From Symbiodinium natans (Eukaryota > Sar > Dinophyceae > Suessiales > Symbiodiniaceae), in contig CAJNDS010002369.1 in assembly GCA_905221605.1 (NCBI GenBank), positions 293,655 to 355,654 of the forward strand: DNA of 62,000 nt, given 5' to 3'. Positions 12,640 to 23,135 of this stretch are shown here, one piece after another (position 1 is the first letter of the stretch; each line of letters starts with the position of its first letter). A program made the translations under genes and the position numbers. The notes under the pieces are model-generated. The model was not told where the DNA came from, did no database searches, and worked only from the letters and a program-made list of their open reading frames with translations.

Positions 12640-13048
12640 ACTGCACCGAGAAGAGGCCTTCCGGTCACGCTCTTCCTGCTGCCGCTGCCTTCGCGCCTCC
12701 GATCGCTCCTGGACACAAGTTGGCAGCAATGAGCAGGCTGAATCGCACAACTTAGCCCTGAGGCCCAACAAAAACCAATCCTCTAACAGAAATCATGTAA
12801 TATTTATCACCTACTAATACTCAAATACAAGAATAGTAAACAAAATAGCAATACAGAATCAGAATGCATAAGAAAAGTCCGCTTAATTACTTTGCCGAAA
12901 CCCTAAAGTCAAGGCCTGCTACACAACACTTGACACCTTCATGAACATAGCCGACCCCCCCTTTATGCCCCGACACAAGAAAAGCAAGAGCGATCTGGTC
13001 CTTCCGCTTTGCTTCCGCCTCCTCTCGCGCCTCTCGCGCTGCTGCCTC
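12640..13048 (-). CDS. two candidate exons, charged coiled-coil-like protein
   Basis: Two minus-strand segments begin right after a CAG acceptor. One (13048 down to about 12965) reads EAAAREAREEAEAKRKDQ; the other (12708 down to about 12640) reads ERSEARRQRQQEERDRKA. Both are Glu/Arg/Ala-rich and helix-forming, typical of a coiled coil, and both follow cag|gag. They are probably exons of one gene separated by AT-rich intron sequence. Donor positions, start and stop are not determined. I do not recognise a family. Confidence 0.35.
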
Positions 13049-13494
13049 CTGCAAAGAGGTCTGATTGTGTGGTGGCAGGGAGTCAGGGGCGCTTGCGCTG
13101 TTCTTGGGCTCATAGGCTTAGGGGCTAACACGCCCAAGGGTGCTGAACCGCTGAACCTTCAAGCTGCAAGCTGCGCACACACGAACAACAACAAAAGCAA
13201 AGAAAACATTTGGACCAGAGACACAAGCAAAAAACTCGGCAAATAAGAATGCCACAAAGATCCAACCAAGCACGAGCGCTTGAACTCTGCAACCCCAAAA
13301 TTGAAGCTTCGGGGACTCACTACTATCCACGACTCTTCAACCCTACGCCCTGAAACCCAGACCCGAAACCGTAAGCCTTCGCCATTTGTGAAAATTCTAC
13401 ACCCTTGCTTGCCGGCAGCTCCTGAACGCGCCCACACCCAGGGTCTACTTCCAGATTTACAGTAACTCGTTGCCAGTGCCCCTAAGGCTCTAGA

Positions 13495-13720
13495 CCCTAA
13501 ACCCTAAACCCTAAACCCTAAACCCTAAACCCTAAACCCGAGCTCTCAAGGCCCAGGGCTTCGAGCTTCGTGGGGTTTCGGCCCGAGAGTCGCCAAAGCT
13601 GTGCCGCTTCGGGTCTTTGACCCTAAAACCTCAAGCTATAAACCCTAAACCCTCAACCCCCTAAACCCTAAACCCTAAACCCTAAACCCTAAACCCTATA
13701 CCCTATACGCCCTAAACCCT
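13495..13720 (-). repeat. CCCTAAA arrays
   Basis: Two runs of CCCTAAA (about 13495-13540 and 13640-13720) separated by a GC-rich spacer. Confidence 0.85.
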
Positions 13721-13825
13721 AAACCCTCCGACTCATGGAGCAGCTCCTGGGCAGACTCGCGCGGCGGTGCCGTGCGGCGGGGATCACGGGGCCCGGCTCG
13801 CTGCCATCGCTCCTCCCGGACAAGT

Positions 13826-13945
13826 TTAGGGTTTGTAGGGTTTGTAGGGTTTACAGGGTTTATAGGGTTTACAGGGTTTATAGGGTTTATAGGGTTTATA
13901 GGGTTTATAGGGTTTATAGGGTTTATAGGGTTTATAGGAGTTAGA
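13826..13945 (+). repeat. TTTATAGGG nonamer array
   Basis: About ten copies of a nonamer (ggtttatag) that differs from the heptamer by inserted bases. Being a multiple of three it keeps all frames open and yields artefact ORFs of repeated GFI or VYR. Confidence 0.9.
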
Positions 13946-14171
13946 GGGTTTATAGGGTTTAAGGTTTAGGGTTTAGGGTTTAAGGTTCAGGGTTTAGGGA
14001 TAATGAAGGGTTATGCGGGGTAGCTAGGGGCTAAAGTTAGGGCTGCATAGCTCAGGGGCACTTAGGGTGGGGAGACCAGGCTTGTGGAGGCTTGCCGGCT
14101 TTACCGGGCTTAGGGTTTGCGGGTGTTGGGCTTCACTGCCTAACAGCAATGCCTCAGGGTGACGGAGGACC

Positions 14172-14245
14172 CCAAACCCTAAACCCTAAACCTAAACCCT
14201 AAACCCTAAACCCTAAACCCTAAAGGCCCTAAACCCTAAACCCGG
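14172..14245 (-). repeat. CCCTAAA array downstream of the PARP gene
   Basis: About ten CCCTAAA units with one short interruption. 14246-14575 is GC-rich then mixed sequence in which I see no further feature; it would be the 3' flank of the minus-strand PARP gene. Confidence 0.85.
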
Positions 14246-14575
14246 CCCCCACACCCCAAGACTCGGCCCCTCCTCAGAGCGCGCCGCGCCCGCTGCGCGA
14301 TCCGCGGCCCGGTCGTTGTCGTAGGCAGCACGCCTTGGCGCAGGGGAGTGTTTTGAAATCAGCGTAGGCTGCTCTTAAGAAGGCCCTTGTTGAAGGCTGC
14401 CTATAAACCACAACCAAGCCGAGGTCCTGCTTTTTCGCACATGCACGTCAGTTTTTAGTTTGCAGCGCTTTTGGCTGGGGAGCACCGCCAATGTTCATGT
14501 CCCATGAATCATTGCCTCCGCAATGTGACCATTGTGTGTGGAAATCTCATACCGCCTCATAGCAGCGAGGCCGGC

Positions 14576-16414
14576 TTATACTCCCTCAAACTCAACAATA
14601 AACTCTGGAAACACTTGTGATGCATGGAAAACAACAAACTCCTGATGCTGTTGACCTGCCGGACCACCCAGCGGACCAGGCAAAACTACTGCTGAGTGGG
14701 AGTTCGAGTCCAACACCTCACCCGATGAGGCATTATTGTGCTGCGAACGCACATATGTCGGCTGGCCAAGCACGACACGACATATCACCATGCCCCCAGA
14801 TGGCGTTCCACCGTTTCCGGTGTATTGAAACGACTTGCACGACTCGCAAGCAAAGTAAAAGCCTTTACCATAAAGACCAAAGCTGATCCGGCTGTTGTCG
14901 AAGCCCGTTTCAGCAATCTTCTCAGCATTTGACAGCTGTGTGCCATGGAAAAGCAACACTTCATTCACAGCAGCGTTGCAATCAATCCAGTACAGCTGCC
15001 CGGACTTCTGCCCTCCAAGCCTGCCATGGGCTACTTCCTGCAGAACTTGCAGAGCTGGTGTTTGTTGAACTGGCGTGATATTGCACACAGACCCTATCTC
15101 ACGCCTCTTTGCATCATACCGGTTCCACAAGGTTGGGTTCACCACCCGCCGCACGCGCCGAATCGTGGCCTGCGACATGGCCTGGCACTTGCTGACTTGG
15201 CCTTTGAAGGGCGCATTGTGAGCAGCTGCCGTGTCAACCAAAATCTTCTGCACCCTGGCTGTCAAAGCATCATCCTCAAACAACATGAGCGGGCGAGATT
15301 TCAGCCTGAACAATTTCCTGGAGGGTTCCTGCCTTCGCTGCCGAAAACTCTCGAGCTCCTCACGCAATCCCAAAATGACGTGATCACGTACAAGGTCTCT
15401 TGACAAGGCCCTCCTTTCTTCATCAAGACTTTCCTCTCTAGCCTCGAGTGACTTCTCCCGTTTCGCGAGTCGTTCTTCCCACTGCTGCAACTTCTCCGAT
15501 CTTTCGCCGAGCTGTTTCTCTTGCTCGTGGGCCTTCTCGTCTTGGCGCTTCAGCTGTAGTCGTATGTTCTTGATGTAGGAGAGTAAGTCTTCAAACTCCA
15601 TGAAAATTCCCCCTCCACTTCCTTGGATGAATCGACGCAACTGTCTTGTCCGAGCTGTGCCAACGTTGCGTTGCTGCATCTGCGCAAAGTCATACACTCG
15701 GCCATCTAGCACCAAAGGTGGCACCGATGGATCTGCTTGAAAGCTTTGATACCCGATCTCCAGGGCGCAACAAAGCTTTGCACACATGTCTACCCACTTG
15801 CCGCTGTCGTCAACGTATTGCCACACATATGGAAACCGCTGTGCATGAGCCAAGCGGCCCTTGACCAAATCAAGCGCAGCTTGGAGATTGGGGCAAGATG
15901 CATTCCCATGCAGTTTGGCAGCTTCTTCCAGCATCGCACAGGAGTCGACATCAAGCTGGCCTGGTGGAGCAGTGCAATCAATGAGAGGCACCGTGTCTTG
16001 CCATAAGTTACTGGCAATTGCCAGAGTTTTGACTTCTGCATGCCGCCCCATCTGGAAAGCGCATTCCGCAGCCGCAGAGAAAACGTCGCCCATTTCTGCC
16101 AAATCAATGCACTGTCGGAGGACAGTGTGTGCCTGTCGGTAGTCTTTTCTCTGCATGTGCCATCGTGCTGACTCAAGCGCGCTGCCAAACGGGCGACTGG
16201 CGGGAACAACCTGGAAACGTGCAACTTGAAGCCCGCCGACGCATGCCAGCCACAGCAAGCAGAGGACGGCACCCTGCACAAATTCTGGCATGCAGTACAC
16301 CACTGCAAAGGATACCAAAACAAATGAAATTGTCGCTTTTTTGGCTGCAGACAGTCCGTGTTTCTGGCCCTGCTGTGCTGGTAGCGGAAGTTGGCCATTG
16401 CGGATCGCTGGCAT
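14576..16414 (-). CDS. membrane-anchored WWE-PARP ADP-ribosyltransferase
   Basis: Predicted poly- or mono-ADP-ribosyltransferase, 612 residues, no intron seen. Residues 27-64 are strongly hydrophobic (one or two membrane segments). 75-130 is helical, TPR-like. 195-262 is a WWE domain (VWQYVDDSGKWVDM, then VYDFAQMQQRN and RQLRRF), a fold that in known families binds ADP-ribose chains. 283-340 is a coiled coil. 385-612 is the PARP catalytic domain with LLFHGT (His490), GLYGKGFYF (Tyr520) and QEFVVF (Glu592), so the H-Y-E triad associated with polymerase activity is intact. The ATG at 16414 is the first Met after an in-frame stop nine codons upstream. Readings in other frames are shadows. An uninterrupted 1.8-kb ORF is unusual here, where other genes have exons of 40-190 bp; a retrocopy is possible. 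Confidence 0.9.
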   Translation of the reverse strand: MPAIRNGQLPLPAQQGQKHGLSAAKKATISFVLVSFAVVYCMPEFVQGAVLCLLWLACVGGLQVARFQVVPASRPFGSALESARWHMQRKDYRQAHTVLRQCIDLAEMGDVFSAAAECAFQMGRHAEVKTLAIASNLWQDTVPLIDCTAPPGQLDVDSCAMLEEAAKLHGNASCPNLQAALDLVKGRLAHAQRFPYVWQYVDDSGKWVDMCAKLCCALEIGYQSFQADPSVPPLVLDGRVYDFAQMQQRNVGTARTRQLRRFIQGSGGGIFMEFEDLLSYIKNIRLQLKRQDEKAHEQEKQLGERSEKLQQWEERLAKREKSLEAREESLDEERRALSRDLVRDHVILGLREELESFRQRRQEPSRKLFRLKSRPLMLFEDDALTARVQKILVDTAAAHNAPFKGQVSKCQAMSQATIRRVRRVVNPTLWNRYDAKRREIGSVCNITPVQQTPALQVLQEVAHGRLGGQKSGQLYWIDCNAAVNEVLLFHGTQLSNAEKIAETGFDNSRISFGLYGKGFYFACESCKSFQYTGNGGTPSGGMVICRVVLGQPTYVRSQHNNASSGEVLDSNSHSAVVLPGPLGGPAGQQHQEFVVFHASQVFPEFIVEFEGV

Positions 16415-16539
16415 TGCAGCTACAGCTCTGCAGGGCAGCTAGGCTGAAGAATGCTCCGATCCTTGAGCCGCTGAAGCGTGGACACCGTTGTAGCACCATG
16501 GAACGTAGAGCATCGTACCATGTAATTTCATGGTATGGT

Positions 16540-16575
16540 ATACCGCCGAAATATATATATATATATATATAGATA
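16540..16575. repeat. short TA dinucleotide run
   Basis: About 12 TA units, 130 bp upstream of the PARP start codon, next to the near-palindrome taccatgtaatttcatggta (about 16516-16535). No promoter consensus can be claimed. Confidence 0.5.
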
Positions 16576-16776
16576 TAGTTGAAGTGGTAGAGTTACCAAC
16601 ATCGCTACTGCGTATACACTGGACCTTCAGCATAGTTTGCTATTCGGTGGAGTAACATGAGGGTGGAGGGGATGGCTAAACTCAACAAGACCGCAATCAA
16701 GATGCCTAGGCAGATTGGCTATCTCGTGTTGGGGGCAGCCTGCAATCGGCCCAACAAGCCATCACCATCTCGTAGC

Positions 16777-16843
16777 CCCTAAACCCTAAACCCTAAACCC
16801 TAAACCCTAAACCCTAAACCCTAAACCCTAAACCCTAAACCCT
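16777..16843 (-). repeat. CCCTAAA array
   Basis: About nine perfect CCCTAAA heptamers just beyond the last recognised J-domain exon; probably intron or 3' flank of that gene. Confidence 0.95.
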
Positions 16844-16880
16844 CGATCCAAACAAAAAGCCCCGAGAAGCTTTCGGGAAC

Positions 16881-18052
16881 GAGGCGCTGCTGGTCGTCGC
16901 CCAGAATCTCCCAGGCCTTGGCCACCTCGAGGGCTTCAGAACTCCGAAAGCCGACATCCTACCGGGTTTAGGGTTTGAGGGGGGGCTTTTTGAAATCATT
17001 AATTGAGGGTTGTGTTCCTGAAAATGAGGGGGGGGGGGGCACCCCCAGCTGCACCCTAAATCCTAAACCTAAATCTTAAACCCATAAGCCCTAAACCCTA
17101 GACCCTGCCCCGCCAAAATTGTACAATCCGTATGGATGTCCGCCTGCTGGAAGCGGTGCTTTGCCTGAAGCTTCGCTTCATCGGAGCTGCCCGGCGGGAG
17201 CTTGTCGGGGTGCGTCTGCCGCGCCTTCTGGCGGAAGGCCTGCGATCAACACTCCCGCGTGGGCTGAGCTTAGGGTTTAGGGTTTAGGGTTTAAGCTTAG
17301 AGTTTAGGGTTCAGGGTAATTTAACGTTTAGGATTCAGAGTTCGCGCGTAGAGGCTTAAGGGTCTGGTGAAGGTGAGGGTTAAGACATGCATACCCACAA
17401 TCTTAAGACGAGCTGTGTGGACGTCGGAACCCTTCGGCATCTTTACACAGCAAGCAAAGCCAGGCTTGTGGCAGGTCGAGGCAACCTTCCCACAAGCCTT
17501 TGAAACTGGCCATCGCATCCATGGATCTAGTGCTTTGAAGGGGGTTCCTTTCCTTCCCCTCGCCCGAACGCTGCTAGAAGCAAAGGTTTAGCGGTTGGGG
17601 CTGTGGCTTGGTGTTTCTTCTTTGGGGGTGGATTTGGGACCCTATCAGCTTAACTTTTATCAAGGGCTTTTGAGGGGTTAGGGCCCATGCTAGGGGATCC
17701 GAAGTATGGGCCCTTCATTTGGGCCCATTGCTATCTAACCCTTATATACACTGTACGTAAAAAGGGCCCTTCCTTCGGATCCCTAGAAGCAAGGGGAAAG
17801 GACCATACTACGAGCCCTCAACCCTAAACCCTAGAACATCAGCCCCAGATTAGGCCTTTAGGGCCTCAAGTTTGGGGCACCAAAATAGGGCCGGGGTGTG
17901 AGGAGCTTAGTGAGCACCCTAAACCTAAACCCTAAACCCTAAGCCCTAAACCCTAAACCCTAAACCCTAAAACCTCAGGGCATGGCGGCCTTACCAATCT
18001 CCTTGGAGGAGGCCGAGGGGTCCACGCCGAGGAGTTGGTAGTAGTCTTCCAT
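16881..18052 (-). CDS. J-domain (DnaJ/Hsp40-like) protein, 5' three exons
   Basis: Start ATG at 18052-18050. Exon 1 (17990-18052) encodes MEDYYQLLGVDPSASSKEI plus GK. Exon 2 (17144-17239) encodes AFRQKARQTHPDK and ends RFQQ. Exon 3 (about 16881-16925) encodes VAKAWEILGDDQQR. Joined, they form a full J-domain: helix I (DYYQLLGV), helix II, the HPD loop that stimulates Hsp70 ATPase, and helix III/IV. The joins need GC donors (aag|GCCGCC and cag|GCGGAC) with CAG or GAG acceptors and leave exactly the usual two residues between EI and AFR. Both introns contain decayed heptamer repeats. The remainder of the protein is not found; downstream lies the PARP gene. Confidence 0.75.
17321..17518 (-). CDS. 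coding-like block inside J-domain intron 1
   Basis: 66-codon minus-strand reading with a Cys-rich stretch (CGKVASTCHKPGFACC). It lies between J-domain exons 1 and 2, so it may be a cassette exon, an intron-nested fragment or chance. No family recognised. Confidence 0.25.
   Translation of the reverse strand: MRWPVSKACGKVASTCHKPGFACCVKMPKGSDVHTARLKIVGMHVLTLTFTRPLSLYARTLNPKR
17690..17788. repeat. short inverted repeat (GGATCCGAAG arms)
   Basis: The left arm (about 17690-17717, ctaggggatccgaag) and right arm (about 17764-17788, cttcggatccctag) are imperfect inverted copies flanking about 45 bp that contain gggccc words. It is probably a small non-autonomous element inside J-domain intron 1. Confidence 0.6.
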
Positions 18053-18649
18053 GGTCTATGGGCAAAGGCCATGTTGCATGGCTGCCCAGCAAAAGTTCAA
18101 CGATGCGTGACAAAGCTGCCAGTAGCTTGTTTGCGGTGCGGGTAGCGGGAGCTGAATACCCTAAACCCTCACCTAAACCCCTTAAACACAAAAGACACCC
18201 TAAGAGCCCTAGACCCTGCGCGTACAGACCTTAAACCGCCAAGTCCCTAAAACCCCATAAAGCGCCTTAGAGCCAAAATCCTGAAACCACAGAACCTCCC
18301 AGACGATACTTCCTCCACGCTTGCGTTTTCTTATCGCCCTGGGACCCTTCGATTCGATCGGGCCGAAAAAAAGCTACATGCCACTGCAAGGTTGATAGGA
18401 TTCATCCCATGCTTTGATTTTGGGGTTTGGGTTTAAAGAGTTTGCGGTTTAAAGAGTGTTGGGTTTATAGGGTATAAAGAGTTTCGGGTTTGGGGATTCG
18501 GTTTAGGGTTTAGATTCAGGGATGGGCGATTCGGGTTTGGGATCGGGGCCGATCAGGGCTCATGATTTGAGATTTGAGGGCTTATATGGCTCAGAGATTG
18601 GGATTTAATTCAATGCCTGCTGCGCAACATCAGGATTCAGGACCGTGTT

Positions 18650-20464
18650 TCAAATTAGACGAGGTCTCTTGCTCGTCAGGCATTGCTTACATCTGCGCAT
18701 CTGCCCTGCTCGCTTCAGCAACTGCGTCTTGCTGAAGGCACCCACTGGTTGCATCCCACACTGGTATCCATCGCACCACACGTGAGTCTGCAAGCTCTCC
18801 CTCAATGCTTGTGACCTGGCATCCTCCACTTTCATGGTACATTGCCTTGGATGGCCCTTGAGGTATCTCTGAAAAATACTCCTGAATATGACCCTTTTCA
18901 ACCCTAACAAAAGAAAACATAAAATGTGCCAAGGGCCAAGGGCTTACCGAGTTGCTCAGCAATTGGGCAGCACAGCTCCAGCTGACTTCTTCGGTCCTCC
19001 TTGCTCTCTGCCTCTGCCAGGCTCCTCAGTGCATCTGCCACTGCCTGGATGTCTTCGCTTGAGGGTACCCGTTTTGAGGGAACTGCAGCTAAAGCAGCAT
19101 GAAGCTCACCAAAATCTGGCAGAAGCACCCCACGACCGTAGAGGTAGCTCGTAGAGCACAGCATGTGTTTTGAAGGAGTTGCTTTGCTCCAAACCTGTGC
19201 AGCTGCTTTAAGGAGGGCCACGTGTTCCTCCAGCGCAGCGAGATCATCCAGGAGAACCCCTGCGTGGCGCCTTGCCTCTTCGGGCGTGCCAGCAAACATG
19301 TGGTCGCAGCACATGTGATGGCAAAGCCTATGAGCTAGTAGATCATCTATACGTTGCTGTGATGAATCTCTGGCACGCGCTGCGTTTTCACCAGCAGTTC
19401 TGACTGTTCCGGTGGAATCAGGGAAGTGCACGCAGGGATTGGCACCCTTGCAGAGCAGGTTGTGGATCACCCCCCGGCCCAAACTCGCAGAAGCGCCGAT
19501 GTCCACGGAGCTGATGTCCGAGCCAGGGTCTGCGTGATCCATTCCGGCCAGGGCAAACAGCCGACTATCCAAAGGTAAAGACTGCAGGCAGTTGGCTTGA
19601 ACATCTGAGTCTTTCACCTCAACTCGCTGTTTTGGCTTTGGTGCTCGCCTTGTGCTGACAGGCGCATCTTGCGGAAACATTTCGCTGCTGGGAAGATCAT
19701 CATCCTCGTCAGACTCCTCAACAAGATGTTCTCCTCCCAGTCTGAGCTCTCCAGCAGTTCGTAGAACCTGAGGTCGTCGATGTTGCGGGGGTGACATCGC
19801 CCGGAACCAGGACAGCGAATTCGGCACAGGCACAAAGGGCTCATCATCCGAAAACCAGCAACTCCTCTGAGCTTGTGGCAACAGCCACAGGCGCTGAAGG
19901 AGAGATTGGGCAACCGAGGCGAGCGCAGAAGTCAGCTAAGGAAAGCTCCGCGCCCTTAAGACTCAGGCTGCTGCCGGAAGTACACATCAGCCGACCTGCG
20001 GGCAGCGAAGCCATCGAGTGGAAGAAGAGCTTCAGCCCCGTATGTAATCCCAACATCCGGTGGCCTTGAAGCTCCTGTGCCGGCAAAGGAAGGAAGTCAC
20101 AAATCAATCGCTGAATCCCTGACGGAAGATTCCTGCTCCTTAGGATAGTGAGGCGTCCCAAAGCCAAGTCGCCCAACTTCTCCGCCAGTGTACAGCTCTT
20201 AGCAAGCAGTCTTCTCGCTTGCCGCACCGCCGCCCTTTTCATCTCGGTTTCGCTGGGCTCAGACCAGTAGGGCGGACTGTCCCCGAACTCGTCCCCCCTA
20301 GCTCCACCCATGAATGAACAACGCCCGAGGTCCATGGAATGCGGGCTTACATCGCTGAAGTTCTCCGATCTCCTGTCCTCGTCTAGCACATTCGGCAGCC
20401 ATGACAAGTCGTCCACAGGTTCATCGAAAGGAAGGTCGTCACCTCTTTCCCATGGGCACTCCAT
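18650..20464 (-). CDS. unnamed acidic protein with Cys-rich C-terminal segment
   Basis: Segment A (20464 to 19844, ATG at 20464) has a GDDLPFDEPVDDLSWL motif and a helical LPSGIQRLICDFLPLP region. Segment B (about 19936 to 18956) is in another frame and carries a related DDEPFVPVPNSLSWF motif, an ESDEDDDLPSSE acidic run and a C/H-rich stretch (HRLCHHMCCDHM). Segment C (18845 to 18650) follows a family-1 introner; using a GC donor at 18955, phase 2, the frame continues into CDGYQCGMQPVGAFSK and RRCKQC, a Cys-pattern tail I associate with dinoflagellate proteins from memory. The A-to-B change of frame in the overlap 19844-19936 is unexplained: a small intron, a frameshift or two genes. No function assigned. 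Confidence 0.5.
18844..18955 (-). mobile_element. introner, family 1
   Basis: Minus strand runs from GCAACTCGGTAAGCCCTTGG to CCATCCAAG. It shares order and sequence with copies at 20670, 23828, 25032 and 34885. Ends are short inverted repeats (ggcccttgg / aagggcc). It acts as a GC-AG intron in the gene at 18650-20464. Confidence 0.75.
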
Positions 20465-20634
20465 CAGCCCCACGCACGCTCGTGAGTGATGCGCAGGTGA
20501 GAATCACACGTGCAAATACATGTAAAGCTGTGCCGTGTTCAGCATTTAGAAATTCTTGCCCGTCGCACTGCGCCAATGTAATGCAAACTCAAAATCTAAA
20601 ACCGGACTCGGCGCTTTCTCAATGCATAACAGAA

Positions 20635-20858
20635 TCATGGCTGCAGGATGTTCACAAGGCTTATACATTCTAGGATGGCCCTTAAAGTGCCTCTGAAAAC
20701 TACTCCTGCAAAAGGGAAAATACAAAATCTCCCAAGGGCCCACCCAGAAACTTCCTGAAGAGTCGAAGCACTTGGGGTTCAAAGGAGGTGATGACACACC
20801 GTGCCGCCTTGGCTCAGGCTCCCCCAGCTGTTCCAACAAACCCTTGACACAGGGTCGG
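20635..20858 (-). CDS. 3' end of an unnamed gene, two exons
   Basis: The upstream exon (about 20858 to 20755) is open from a heptamer-rich edge and reads CRPCVKGLLEQLGEPEPRRH. A family-1 introner follows (20754-20670). With a GA donor and CTAG acceptor the reading continues in phase into ECISLVNILQP and a TGA at 20635. A longer alternative frame (to 20546) also exists. If the first is right, this gene ends about 170 bp upstream of the next minus-strand gene, consistent with tandem head-to-tail genes. No family recognised. Confidence 0.4.
20670..20754 (-). mobile_element. introner, family 1
   Basis: Minus strand GAAGTTTCTGGGTGGGCCCT to GGGCCATCCTAG. Family-1 body, same orientation as the other copies; flanks GAAGTTTC and GAATGTAT may be a decayed target duplication. 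Confidence 0.7.
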
Positions 20859-20905
20859 CAACAGGGTTTAGGGTTTAGGGTCTGGGGTTTAGGGTTTAGG
20901 AGGGT
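20858..20905 (+). repeat. short TTTAGGG run
   Basis: Six or seven imperfect heptamers at the 5' edge of the exon above. Confidence 0.8.
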
Positions 20906-22110
20906 TTATCGGGCTCAGGTGGAGAAGCGATGCCTTGTCAGAGGAACTGCGGCGGTGCTAGAAATACTCAAGCTTGTCTTTTGTTACTTTTCTGTGACGG
21001 GGCCGGGCCATCCCTTCTACGAGCAAGCACAAAGTCCGGAACACGTGGTCAAACTCTAAACCCTGAACACCAAACGCCCTGCAGAGGCTCTCTTTTCTCC
21101 CCGCCCGCCCTTGATGCCCTCGGCTTCTACTGCGGCTGCGGCCTGGGGCAGTCTTCGAAGTTGGGTTCCAAGAAACCGACTGGGTGTTGGGGGCTTCGAA
21201 AAGGGTCTTGGCATTGTGGGAGCTCCATTCAAGGCCTGAAAGACTCATGGCGGCCTGCAAGCTTGGGGAGAAGGGGGTAGACTTAACATGATTTCAGAGG
21301 TTCTTGATTCTTTGCCAGGTTTGCCTAGGCAGGCTGCAGTGCGACATAGATTTAGGATCATTAGGGCCGTTGACACTAGCACCGTCCCTCTCATGCCCCT
21401 GAAGCACTGACAAGCCCACCAAAGCCCAACTGACGGGACTAGGGATTGAGGGTTCAAGGTTCTGAGGCTTAGGATGAAGCTTAGAATTCTTTATTAATCC
21501 CTGAGGCCGGCAAACTGGCACCCTCTCCCATGGCCTTCATCTGTCAGCCCCTTGGGCGCGCTGGCTGCGGGCGCTTTGGCCCCCAGCGCGACCTCAAGAG
21601 CCGACAAACCCCAAACCCCCAAAACTTCGAAATCCCGAACAGCCCTGAAACCATCAACTCCGGGAGTGAACAATCATCACATACACGGCTTGGTTGGCTT
21701 TGAGAGCTTTGAGAGTTTGGATTCTAAGTTTTGGGGTTGACTGCTTTACAGCGAGCGCTCGCCCTGGCTTGCAGGGACAGGGTCTCTAGATCGAGTGCTG
21801 AACCATTCGCAGGATTAACTGCTTTGGGCTTTCGGCGCTTTAGGGCTGTAAAGAGAAGTCTCGGGCGATTCAAAAGGCAGTCACCCTGGAGAATTCCGGA
21901 GTGGTGCTATGGAAGCTATCATCAGCACACTGAGCTCCTAACTCAGAAGTCCGATGACTTCGACCACCCAAAGCCTGGAGAAAGCTTGCCCGGACTTCCC
22001 AGACCCTGGCAGCTGAAGCCCGCACGGAGGTAGATATCCCACGCCCACAGGCCTGGCGACGTCTGACTGTCTGCCACAGGCGGTGACCCCAAAAAAACAA
22101 ATGCACGTAA
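20906..22110. other. coding-like blocks, strand unresolved
   Basis: Three blocks read like exons. 20906-21059 plus contains YFSVTGPGHPFYEQAQSPEH. 21296-21430 minus contains VLQGHERDGASVNG and ends in a stop. 21893-22031 plus contains EWCYGSYHQHTELLTQKSDD and ends at an AG|GTAGAT donor. Each also has a weaker open frame on the other strand. No family recognised, and transcript structure cannot be set from sequence alone. Confidence 0.3.
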
Positions 22111-22513
22111 AGGTTTTCACATACCTATAACCCTAAACCCTAAACCCTAAACCTTGAACCCCACCTTGAATCCCAGAGCATCCCAAGCCTCAGTTCTGTG
22201 GAGATGACACATGGTTTGCGGCTTCAAGACAAAGTCTCGGATGGCTTCGATTCTGCAATGGTGAGCAAAATCCTCTAGGCTCACCAGTCACGCAAGCCAA
22301 AACATGTCCCAACTGTCTGTCAAGCTTACTTGATGGGTGTTAAAATAAGGGAGACGAACTCCGAAAAGAATAGTCGCAGCAAAGCTAGCATCCTATTCTT
22401 CCAAAGGCTGACCCAGTAGGGCCACCGATTGGTCGTGCACGTCAGCCGCTAATTTGTGTTTCCAAACGCAACAGGGTTTAGGGCTTAGGGTTTGGGGTTT
22501 AGGGTTTAAGGAT

Positions 22514-22624
22514 GAATGGCGGCATGCGCAGAGCCCAGGCCGTTGGCTGAAGCACTGGGTCCGTTCATGTTCACCCTTACAGAAGCAGTGGGGCAGTGGC
22601 TTCTCTCGAGTCCATTGGCATCTT
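22514..22624 (-). CDS. unassigned coding-like block
   Basis: Open minus-strand reading with normal composition (contains HCPTASVRVNMNGPSASANG), bounded by heptamer repeats on both sides. Candidate exon, no family recognised. Confidence 0.25.
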
Positions 22625-22663
22625 TAGGGTTTAGGGTTTAATGTTGGACCTGCTTTAATAAGT

Positions 22664-22920
22664 TACCCCCCCCCCTCCCCCCCCCCGCCCTCAACAGTCG
22701 CGACCCTGAATAAAAAAAGACCCCAAACAGTCGGGGGGGGGGGGGGGGGGGCAGAGAAATGAGCTCTCTTCTTAGTTTGGGATCTGGGAACTTGACTCAA
22801 AAACCATTTAAAAAAACAGGCCCGGCCCGAAATCTTTTCATTATTGCGGACCCCCAAAACAGAGGGTCCAGATCCTGAATAGCCGGAAAACTTTTCATAA
22901 TAGCGTCCCCCTAGAATGTT
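22664..22920. repeat. C-run/G-run inverted pair and internal direct repeat
   Basis: A 19-base C-rich run (from 22667) faces a G run (22734-22752) and could form a G/C hairpin. To the right, gaaatcttttcattattgcg and gaaaacttttcataatagcg are direct copies about 60 bp apart. Probably an element of unknown type; the 64-codon ORF here is an artefact. Confidence 0.5.
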
Positions 22921-22955
22921 GCGGGTGCAACATTAGGGTTTAGGGTTTAGGGTGC

Positions 22956-23060
22956 ATCATTGCCCTGAGGCTGCCCACAGCAGTTATGACGGACAATCAG
23001 CTTGAGTGCCAACTTGCTCAGCCTAAGGATATGGAAAACATGTCGAACATCGACCGATGG
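22956..23060 (+). CDS. unassigned coding-like block with GTAAGA donor
   Basis: Plus-strand reading contains MTDNQLECQLAQPKDMENMS and ends at ccgatg|GTAAGAAC. If real, it is one of few plus-strand exons; the minus strand is less convincing here. Confidence 0.3.
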
Positions 23061-23135
23061 TAAGAACCTTACATAAGCAAGGATTGATAGTAATTTCGCC
23101 ATGAGAATCATAAACCTCTCGGTCGTCAGATTAGG

